Shown here: positions 1-7,951 of the stretch, one piece after another | Layout of the letters: each line of letters starts with the position of its first letter | How positions within the stretch are numbered: the first letter of the stretch is position 1 | Source: Actinidia chinensis | Taxonomy: Eukaryota; Streptophyta; Magnoliopsida; Ericales; Actinidiaceae | Assembly: GCA_009663005.1 (NCBI GenBank) | Contig: CM018892.1 | Location: 6,517,393-6,547,392, forward strand | Direction: 5' to 3' | Length of the DNA: 30,000 nt | Program-made: the position numbers and the translations under genes | The notes under the pieces: generated by a model | What the model saw: the letters and a program-made list of their open reading frames with translations, nothing else | Told to the model about the DNA's origin: nothing | The model's database searches: none

Positions 1-130
1 GGCAAAAATGGTAATTTGGCTTGGCATAATGGGAGACAAGTCTGACAAGGTGAGTTCATGTCATTTTTCAAGTACAGGGTAGGTTACTTTATTTTATATA
101 AACCTCAGGAGTCAGTGATATGTTACCCTA
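1..130. repeat. Direct repeat copy A flanking a foldback element
   Basis: This segment is about 80% similar by eye to 888-1021, in the same orientation. Shared landmarks in order are a GGAGACAA-type tract, TCTGACA, GTACAGGG, AAACCTCAGGA and GTCAGTGATAT followed by TTACCCTA. It is non-coding. The inner part can pair with itself (AGGGAGGTTT against AAACCTC in the better copy), which resembles the ends of short inverted-repeat elements common in plants. The copy may continue to the left of the window. Confidence 0.6.
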
Positions 131-142
131 TTTTATTTTTAT

Positions 143-712
143 TTAGTTTGGTTTCTTTTTTATAAAAAATTAGTATTAATAATAACCAAACTAACTAATA
201 AAAAAATAGTTTTTGTTTATTTTAATTTTTTATTAATTTTTTTTTTATTTTTATATATATGTTTTTTTATTTTAATTCTTTTTTATAACTTTTTTTAATT
301 TTTATACAATAATGACTCCCAAAAGTAATTTAAAAAATACAAAAACAAAACATAAAATAATAAACAAAACTAAATACAAAATAAAAAATTAAAGAAGAGA
401 CATGAAAAATTGTTTAGAGGGCTGTTTTTCTTTCATTCATTTTTTTTCTATTTTTTATTTAGTTTTGTTTATTTTATTTTATTATTTTTTTTTTAATTTT
501 TTTTAAAATTAATCTTTTGGGAGTCTTATTTATAAAAATCAAAAAATTATAATAATATTAACAAATAAAAAAACCATATATTATAAAAATAACAAAACTT
601 AAACAAAAAAATTAATAAATAATACTAACAAAAACTATTTTTTTTTACTTTAGTTAGTTTTGTTTATTATGGAATAACTACATTTTTAATAAAAAAGAAC
701 CAAACTAATAAA
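143..712. mobile_element. Foldback element: ~570-bp AT-rich imperfect palindrome
   Basis: The left arm (about 143-395) is the reverse complement of the right arm (about 425-712), with a short centre near 396-424. Matching landmarks are TTTAGTTTGGTTCTTTTT-like sequence at 143 with AAAAAGAACCAAACTAA at 691; AACTAACTAATAAAAAAATA at 193 with TTTTACTTTAGTTAGTTTTG at 644; and GACTCCCAAAAG at 312 with CTTTTGGGAGTC at 511. There is no open reading frame, so any movement would have depended on another element's transposase. The arms are almost pure A+T, so part of the match reflects composition, but the ordered G/C-containing landmarks cannot be explained that way. The 713-885 stretch is A-rich filler ending in a TTTTG-type simple tract and a short G run. 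Confidence 0.7.
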
Positions 713-887
713 AAAAATCTATTAATAAAAAAAGTACAAAACAAAAAAAATATAATAAAAAAAAGAAAATACAACATATAAAAGAAAATAAATTAGATTA
801 AAAAACTTAATAAAAATTTAAAAAACAACAATTTTCTTTTTTTGTTTGTTTTGTTTGTTTTGCTGGGGGGGGTGTCTGAGTTGAGTG

Positions 888-1021
888 TGGGTCACAATGG
901 TCATTTTGGCTGGCAATAATGGAGACAAATTCTGACAGGGGAGGTCATTGTAATTTTTTTAAAGTACAGGGAGGTTTCCTTCTTTATAACAAACCTCAGG
1001 AGGGTCAGTGATATTACCCTA
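888..1021. repeat. Direct repeat copy B flanking the foldback element
   Basis: This is the second copy of the repeat seen at 1-130, in the same orientation and with the same ordered landmarks (GGAGACAAATTCTGACAGG, GTACAGGGAGGTTT, AAACCTCAGGAGGGTCAGTG, ATTACCCTAA). The two copies either represent a tandem duplication split by the foldback element or two insertions of one short family. Reading the right edge in reverse gives a GGGTAATATCACTGACC start, a plausible element terminus. Confidence 0.6.
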
Positions 1022-2159
1022 ATTCCTATTTTGGGGGCCTTGTCAGGACAGCGAAAGGAGATTTCAATAAAGATCATTTATTAAGGCCTGGCCCAACTGT
1101 GGGTCCATTTAAGATTACTAACACTACTACTCTCACACCAGGACAACCATGGATAGGTTGATGTAGATTGTTAATTGCATTTATTTCTTAACTGCCTAAA
1201 AGCTTTTCTCTCATTGGGTTCAAACTAAGGACAGATGTGAATTATAACTTGTCGGAACTGAATGTACTAAAAGACAAACTTATGTATTATAGCAACAACC
1301 CTATCAACGTTAATTTTGGAAAATATTAGTAGCAAAAACTGTTTTGGCCCAATATTTTTAATCTAACTGTTTTTGATAGTTTTTAATGAATAACAACTAT
1401 TTTATACTTTTATTCACCTCATTATATTTCCTCTAATTCATATTTTTAATAAAATATTCTAAATATCCTTATAATATTAGGATGTCTTTCAATGTCTTTA
1501 CTCAAAATAGTTTTAAGTGTTTTATTGCATGTACTAGTCCAGTCTGAGTATTTCCAACCCATAACTTGTCTGTATAAATTAAAATAAGTGATTTTTTTTA
1601 GAATGATAGCAAACAATCTAAATATTTTTATCTTTAACAAAATTTAATTTAATTTTTATATTCAGAGTTATTGTCGATTTGATCCTTTGGTACTTCACAA
1701 CCTGTAAAAACTTTTCTAAAAAGTACGAAAATTTTTTATCTTTAGAATTTTTATCCGAGATTACTATTTAACCATAACTCTCTCTACAGATATCTAAATA
1801 AGGTAATTCTTTTTATTTTTAAAAGAAAACTTATATATCTACATGTTTACTGAATTAGTAAAAATTTAATTCATTTATTTTCAATGACATTTTTGAGATT
1901 TTTTACCTCTCTAGTTTTTTGCATTTGAAATTTTGCATGTTCCTACTTTTAAGACTTGTTGTGTCTTGTGTCAATTTTATTATTTGTAAGTGTATGTATG
2001 TGTGTGTGTATATATTATATATGTCATTTGTGTATGTTTTCAGCACTTTCTTTTGACTTTTATATGAATATAGGAAAATATATTATATACTTTTATCTAC
2101 ACATTTTTAGAATGGATCAAAAATGATTGTGATACCATTATAGGAATGTTTCAGACTAG
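1022..2159. other. AT-rich non-coding stretch, nothing recognised
   Basis: I see no gene, RNA or element end that I can defend here. The only clear landmark is a short TG/TA simple-sequence tract at about 1991-2023. The short minus-strand reading frame at 1446-1640 has AT-driven composition and no recognisable motif, so I do not call it a gene. Confidence 0.5.
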
Positions 2160-3220
2160 CCACTTTTTATGTTTACTATAAAGTTTTATATTTTGATATG
2201 TATACATCTTTGGGGAAACACCGTACACTTTATCATAGCTGGACCAAAGGAAAAAGATCATATTAGACATGGTGTCAAGAGTTTCTCTATATATACCATG
2301 AAGACACCATCGTTTGAGATCTTTTATTTTGTCATTCGTAAAAACCTTCGATCTAAGACATTATTAGAAACATTTTATTCAACTTTTGAGAAGTTTTAGT
2401 TGTTTTAAAGTTGACCTGAATTTTTATCATATATTCTCGAAGTTGTAAGAGTGTGAGAAGAAGAGAGCTTGTAGGTTGAGATCCTAGCTTGCCATTGGTT
2501 GTTCTTACACAACTTGAAAAGCTTATAAGTCTATGAGTAGAGACAAAGGTCTTGTGTATATAGACTTGCGAATTGTAAGGAGACTTAGGTTTTTAGTGTA
2601 AAAGGTTATAGGTCACCTATTGCACAAAACCAACTTAGTAGAGAGAAACTCCCAAGTAAACCCTTGGAGAGAGGATTATGCTACGAATGAACGTCTATAA
2701 AATCATTGTGTTGATTTACTTTCATCATTCTTAACTATTTGCATAAGTATCCTTTAAGTTTTCAGCACGTTACTTACAACATTACTTAATTTCTGTATTT
2801 CAGCTTCATTACTTTATTTTAAGCTCTTTTCTTTAAGATTCTTATTTTGTTCAGCTCTAAAGACTTAAGTGGAGGTCCTGTGACTTTTTGCTGAAGTTAA
2901 TTAAGAGAAACAAGTTAATACAGATTGTTATATAATCTTTTGGCTGAAAGTTCAAATCATAAAAACTATTTTTTGGTAAGAACTATTAATTAGTTTTAAT
3001 AATTTTGAAGAAGACAACCTTGTGGTTGATCTTCTTAAAGAGTTAGTTAAGACATCTCATCTTATTGAGTTACTTTAACTTACTGCAATCAACACCTACA
3101 ACTTTTATTTATTTTAATTTATATTTTATTGTGGCTACCATTATTTTTGTTTCTCATTTATTTTTAAAGTTTTTAAGTCACCATATTCAACCCTCTTTAG
3201 GGCTGACTTTTGGATCAACA
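2160..3220 (+). repeat. Probable solo LTR of a Copia-type element (start uncertain)
   Basis: The stretch has the layout of a plant Copia LTR read left to right: a TATA-like run at 2288-2295, then an R/U5-like region with GAGAGAAACTCCC and AACGTCTATAAAATCATTGTG, and a last segment with ATATTCAACCCTCTTTAGGG ending TTTTGGATCAACA at 3220. An end of the form ...CAACA just after a C-rich ACCCTCT-type motif is usual in Copia LTRs of the Sirevirus/Tork kind. No primer-binding site follows at 3221 and there is no coding sequence, so this fits a solo LTR or fragment. The left edge was not found and no target duplication could be confirmed. Confidence 0.45.
2288..2295 (+). promoter_or_regulatory. TATA-like box in the putative solo LTR
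   Basis: TATATATA occurs about 160 bp upstream of a GTGTGAGAAGAAGAG stretch inside the LTR-like repeat. The call depends entirely on that repeat being an LTR; in AT-rich DNA such runs are frequent by chance. Confidence 0.25.
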
Positions 3221-3609
3221 AAAGCTACTATACCATATTGATTTCAACCTTAGTTAGAGGTGATAAACATATATAATTTAAAAATATTGGTAACTAAAAC
3301 TACTATAAACTTTAGATTTTTTAAAAAAAATTGGGGTAGATGCTGCCCATATCTGGATTCAATTGTGTCCGTTTTTATTTGTTTACGCGTTTTTAATATG
3401 CTTCTCTCTTTGTTCATTGCGCGCATCTCCACATGCATTATAGGGTTGCTCTTGTGGGAGGTTATTAAATAACTTGATATAAATTGTTAACCCTACTTTC
3501 ATACAATTTAAGTAATTGGGACAATTTGTGATAAAACAATAACATACTTTGTTCCTGAAACTTTCTCATGCCTCAAATAGGAGAAGTAGTGGGTAGGAAT
3601 ACTAAATAA
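3221..3609. other. Non-coding spacer, nothing recognised
   Basis: There are overlapping short frames on both strands near 3250-3472, but neither carries a recognisable motif and they contradict one another. I see no repeat ends or promoter elements that I can support. Confidence 0.4.
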
Positions 3610-3862
3610 GAGCATCTTCAATGGACAGTCGAGTATGTCAGTAACTTGGATTGAAAATTAGATAATTAATCCATTTTAAGAGACGGGACCACTTATTTTT
3701 TTATTTTTATTTTCTACATTAAATATCGTAAATTTAAGTCCTACTACTTTAGCTAATCTATTGTAGCACAATTTACTTACTAAATTATCAAATACTTAAT
3801 ACCTATTTAGCTCCCATGTACACTGTAGAACACAAATTTAAAGAATCAATTTGGAAATGCTC
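3610..3862. mobile_element. Possible MITE with GAGCATCTTCAA-type ends
   Basis: The left end is GAGCATCTTCAATGG at 3610, a motif found at the ends of many short plant inverted-repeat elements. The right end, read on the minus strand from 3862, starts GAGCATTTCCAA. The agreement is short (about 10 of 12 positions), and I could not identify a clean target-site duplication. The element would be about 253 bp with no coding capacity. Confidence 0.3.
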
Positions 3863-4002
3863 CAAGTGCACTTGCTCCATTGCTCCTAATTAATATATGG
3901 AGTCAAGGACCATGAGCAGAATTGGTGTTACTGTAACCCCTTTCACGTTGTGGGGTTTAAACACTGTTAGAAATTTTAATAAATAAAAATTTAACTTTTA
4001 CT

Positions 4003-4420
4003 GGCAAATTTCACTTTGACCCCCTGTGGTTTGGGTCATGTGATATCCCTCACGTTTGATTATCAACAAATAAATCCTTGTAATTTGTGGACTAATTTGC
4101 CCCATTAGAGTTCCCGTCGAAATTAACAGGCTGTGGTGGAGTTTCGCAATACCGTTAGAAAATGTCAATGTGCTTTTCTAAGCAGAGACAATAAAAATAC
4201 ACTTTGACCCCCTTTGATTTGGGCCAGGTGAAGATACACCCCTTCTAGGTAAAGTATTGACTTATCTATATGAGAGTAAAATGGGCTTTTTGATTTTTTC
4301 ATTAACGGTGTAAGTGGTGTGTATTAATCCACAAATTACAAGGGTTATGTGTTGATAATCAAACGTGAGGGGTGTATCTACACATGACCCAAACCATAGG
4401 GGGTCAAAGTAAAATTTCCC
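4003..4420. mobile_element. MITE, ~418 bp, with ~90-bp terminal inverted repeats
   Basis: The left end runs from GGCAAATTTCACTTTGACCC at 4003 through a GTTTGGGTCATG motif, CTCACGTTTGATTATCAACA and CTTGTAATTTGTGGA. The same order is found on the minus strand reading inward from 4420 (GGGAAATTTTACTTTGACCC and onward). Coding sequence is absent. A third copy of the end motif lies inside, at about 4193-4240, in the same direction as the left end. Ends rich in CCCCCTGTGGTTTGGG are a familiar plant MITE type. The target duplication is unclear: 9-mers at 3992 and 4421 match at only 7 of 9 positions. Confidence 0.7.
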
Positions 4421-4979
4421 TAAGTTTTGAATATATATATATACACACACTATATACTATTCAAATGTTTGTCATCTGGAACCTTCTTGAATTTAAAAAA
4501 AAAATCTAAAAATTCACGTGGCAATCCTATCATTTTTCCTTTCAAATCTCTCTATTCCTTCTCTCTCCTAAAATAGAGCTTTAATAAAGAAAAAATATAT
4601 CTATATTATATACTAAGCAAATTTAATTTCCTAAAAAAATAAGAATTTTCTTCATTGTTTCTTTCTTACGTGCAATTTTTTTAATAAATCTTTTTTTTAA
4701 TATATTTTTGCAGTCATTTTATTAAAATAAATTTTCAACTAAAGTTTTTTAAAGATACTTCTCTAGAGAAAGTAATGCTGAATAAAAAATAAAAAGAAAA
4801 AAAACATAAATGTTTCGTATCATTACTCCAGATCTTCTCATCTAAAAAGAAAGATACATATTAAACAAAATTTTAGACATATTAAACAAACTTTAATTTA
4901 ACATTACCAAATACAAATGTATTTTTAGATTAAAAATAAATTATAATCACTTATCCATACATAGCACAAAGATAATACT
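4421..4979. other. AT-rich non-coding spacer with AT/AC simple repeat
   Basis: A short AT then AC simple repeat lies at about 4431-4457. The remainder is A/T-rich with no supported gene, RNA or element end. Confidence 0.5.
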
Positions 4980-5470
4980 TGTTGAGATAAAAATTCAAGA
5001 GAGCAACTAACAATCACAATTGTTCAAGAACTGACTTGGGCACCTGTGTATAGAAGCAAATATTACTAGCCGAGGTGAAACCGCTCAAAACTTCTCCGAT
5101 GTGGCGATCAGACCTTGAAGAGAGAGGGCGGAACTTTGAATACAGTATACTCTAGACAAAAACACAATTAAACTTATCTTCTTTGTGGAGGTAGGAGAGC
5201 GCCTTTTATAGGTAGAGGATCTCACAAAGGAAGAGAAGATCGTGAAGTAATTGGCTGATATCGTGGCCAAAAGATACTTGCTAGAGGTCGCGTGTATCTC
5301 CATCTATAGGATTTGGTGACATGAACAACTAAGTGATCGTAATTGGTGAGGTAAGCTACTGGGTAGTGTCTATTGATGATGGATAACCAAGTAACTATCA
5401 CAAGTGAAATAGGGTGACACAGTCGTCTCAGGATGAGCCATTTCTCCTTCCAAAATAGCTATTTGGGTAG
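4980..5470 (-). repeat. LTR-like fragment in minus orientation
   Basis: Read on the minus strand, this stretch has a TATAAAAGG box (5202-5210), then a pyrimidine-rich leader, and ends ...TTTTTATCTCAACA at 4980, a typical LTR 3' end (plus strand TGTTGAGATAAAAA). G+C content and texture differ from the surrounding AT-rich DNA. No primer site or coding remnant follows on either side, so it would be a solo or truncated LTR. The outer (plus-strand right) boundary is a guess. A fragment of an integrated pararetrovirus promoter is an alternative I cannot exclude, but no supporting coding sequence is present. Confidence 0.35.
5202..5210 (-). promoter_or_regulatory. TATA box, minus strand
   Basis: TATAAAAGG on the minus strand sits in a context of CTCTACCTATAAAAGGCGC, a good match to a plant core promoter TATA box. 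It is followed by a CT-rich stretch suited to transcription initiation. Its position inside an LTR-like fragment suggests a relic retroelement promoter. Confidence 0.4.
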
Positions 5471-5524
5471 GCATAAATCTATCCCTTATTACTTGTATAT
5501 ATATACACATGTATATATTATATC

Positions 5525-7023
5525 TGTTGGGTTTAGAGTGTACCCTTTAAGCCACTTCCAGACATTTGTTTATCATTTGTAATAATGCTCTTTTTTATGT
5601 TGACATACTGTTTTTAGCATTATTAATCGATGTATGCGCTATCATCAACAAGGTCCATAAATTGCATTTAGGTGATTAAGTCTGGAACATAGAAGTTATA
5701 ATCTAACCGGAATACTTGCAATTTAAATGGGTTCATAGTTTTAAGTGAATTGGACAACTCACTTGGTAGACATAACAATGTAAACCACAATATGAAGAAT
5801 GACTTTACTTGACATTGGAGGAGGGGGCATCTCGGATTAGTGTGCTAATTTGCTGGGATCCACATGAACTGAATTCACGCGGGGTAAGTATACTTTCTCA
5901 CAACTATTAGTGGGGGTATCACTTCTTATACTTGTACGTCTTGCCAAATGAGTCTAAAGCCCTAATAGTTTAGCAGACTTGGTTCTTGATGATTGCATCA
6001 CTTTTGGACTTACCAAGGGGTTGAGACTTTGGTACGGCAATAACTCGGTATCTTGGGTTGACCATCAGTTAAGAACTACGAGGAATCTATTCTAGAAGGG
6101 TCACTATACCCTATTAGGGATTCATATCCCCTTGATGTGCAATTCAATAGGTATGGATCACTTAAAACTGGTCGTATACTTTTATAAAGTGTTTGTTAAA
6201 ATAATTTTTTTTTATACTAAATAAAACTAATTATTTTCAAAAGAGTTTTTCTTTTTGAAAATTATTTTAAGTGAGTATATGAGCTATGGATGGGTTAATC
6301 AAGGATTTTTTAAGATTGCTAATTGAAATTAGGTTGACAGTTTTTCAAATTAAGTTATCTTTTACGGATATTGATTTGTGGGGTGTGGGGATTTCAACTT
6401 GTGGAAATTCGTATTGAAGGGGCTTTTTGTCGTAATTTAATTATTCTAAGAGTTCAAGCTACCAACTCTTAATGGAGTTGAAGTGTTCCGACTTTTCCAT
6501 TTATCAAGAATTGATGTGAAAGGTAAAGCCCATGGGTCAATCTTGAAAAATATGTGACCCTATCGATCCCCTTCTTGCAACCAACTTGCGCGCCTTGGGC
6601 CTTGGAAGGCCTCATATATATGTCTATTAAAGAGGGGTGGGATGTGGTGGCGCATAAAAAAAATGAGAGTGATTTTGAGTACTCATTTTTTAGAGCTTTT
6701 TTAGGAAGAGAAAAAGCTAGAAAGAGCCACAACTCTTTGGCCACCCCAGGCATTGGTGATGATTGAAAAAGAAGGAAGAAAAGAGGTTGCAAACTTTGGA
6801 GATTGAAGATCATCACTTCGTTCAACCATTTTGAAGAAGGTCTCACAAGCATTCAAAATAAAGGTCAAGAAGATTCTACATCAACTCTAATAGTTAGGGT
6901 ATCAAGAAAGCCCCCCAAATGTGAAGAATCATATTCCTATTCTCTTCTCTTGAATCCATGGAAGAAATGTGTGAGGTGCTCTGAAAATTTTTAGAGTTCG
7001 CTCCGCTGGTTTTTCAACCTACA
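5525..7023 (+). repeat. 5' LTR of Copia-A (~1.5 kb)
   Basis: The right edge is firm: it ends ...CCTACA two bases before a primer-binding site. The left edge is set at TGTTGGG because that is the inverse of the right end apart from one mismatch (TGTTGG against TGTAGG on the reverse strand) and because the texture changes there from simple AT repeats. The partner LTR is outside the window, so the start cannot be checked. The LTR has a hairpin at about 6229-6269. A long minus-strand frame at 6469-6852 lies inside it and is not considered a gene. Confidence 0.6.
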
Positions 7024-7025
7024 AT

Positions 7026-7039
7026 TGGTATCAGAGCCA
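7026..7039 (+). other. Primer-binding site of Copia-A (tRNA-iMet)
   Basis: TGGTATCAGAGCCA is complementary to the 3' end of plant initiator methionine tRNA over 14 nt, the usual primer for plant Copia reverse transcription. It lies two bases after the LTR end, as expected. Confidence 0.9.
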
Positions 7040-7935
7040 CCTAATATTCTTTCATTGATTCTACTTTAATCATAAAATTGATTGATTATTGTTGAAGAAC
7101 AAGACCAAAAGCCCACCCATCAATGGTGGCTTTGCTGCCCAGGAAGTTTTTGGAGCCTCTATGCGATTTAAGGCTAATTATGTATGGATGTTTGTAGGGT
7201 TTTTTGGGCTTCATGGGAATTGAATCCCTTAAGTTTTGACTGATTAGAATGACTTTTAGATTGGTTGTTCCATAACTACATGATGCTGGAAAATTAGTTT
7301 CTGCACTGAGCATATTGATTTAAAGTGTTTCAATCACTCAGAACTTGTGTAGAGTGATCTTATGCTGTTTAGAATGATGAATGCTGTTTTAAATCATGTA
7401 TATGACGATATATTAATTTGGTATGCATGCTGTAATTTCTGGCCAGTGAGAGTTATTCTATAAGCTGGAGCCATCTCAGGAAATTAGGTTCTTTTTTTTT
7501 TGTTTGTATAAAACATATTCAATGGGTATATCTAATTTTATTTGGGGATTGGAAAGCATTATAATCTGGAGATGAGATACCTGCGAATGGGCCAGATTAG
7601 ATTAGTATAAATAGTTTTTCGATGCCAGGAATTTTAATAGAACCTATGTAAACTCCAACAATGGAGTATAAGACTCTTTGTATTCATCTCTCTTGTGCAT
7701 TGTTTTTGGAACTTGTGAGAGTTGTTTTTGAGTTCTTAAGTCTTGGGAAGTGCCCCTAATTTTTTGGTGAAACGTCCAAGCAAAGGAAGAGCAAGGTGGA
7801 CCAAGGTAGGGTGTTCGAGCTGTCCAAGGGCAGCAACCTAGAGTAGCCGGCCATGGTGATGGGAGCTTGTTGGACTCTTCCATGAAATCTTTGAATCAAT
7901 TTGGAAGACTTTGAGAATATGGTTGCTTGATCCAT
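7040..7935 (+). other. Untranslated leader of Copia-A
   Basis: Between the primer site and the next recognised sequence I see no coding motif. Around 7609-7617 there is TATAAATAG followed by a CTCTTTGTATTCATCTCTC stretch and AACTTGTGAGAGTTG, a layout that recalls a Copia LTR promoter and R region. A small LTR fragment could therefore lie within the leader. Overlapping minus-strand frames at 7644-7941 have no recognisable motif and are taken as chance. Confidence 0.4.
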
Positions 7936-7951
7936 GTCCACTTAAGGAGTT
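7936..7951 (+). repeat. 16-bp direct repeat, left copy
   Basis: GTCCACTTAAGGAGTT is repeated exactly at 10457-10472. The two copies bracket about 2.5 kb of unrelated non-coding DNA within the Copia-A leader, as duplicated flanks of an insertion or recombination scar would. Confidence 0.5.

Noticed and set aside
1..1021. Direct repeats considered as LTRs of a short element (TRIM)
   Set aside because: They do not have TG...CA ends, there is no primer site, and the internal part is a foldback palindrome.
2169..2399. 76-codon plus-strand frame considered as a small gene
   Set aside because: It overlaps the TATA-like box and R-region candidate of the putative solo LTR and has no recognised motif.
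4980..5470. Integrated pararetrovirus (Caulimoviridae-type) promoter
   Set aside because: The TATA context would fit, but no movement, coat or RT coding remnant is found nearby. An LTR fragment is the simpler reading.
6469..6852. 127-codon minus-strand frame
   Set aside because: It lies inside the Copia-A LTR, on the opposite strand, and has no recognisable motif.
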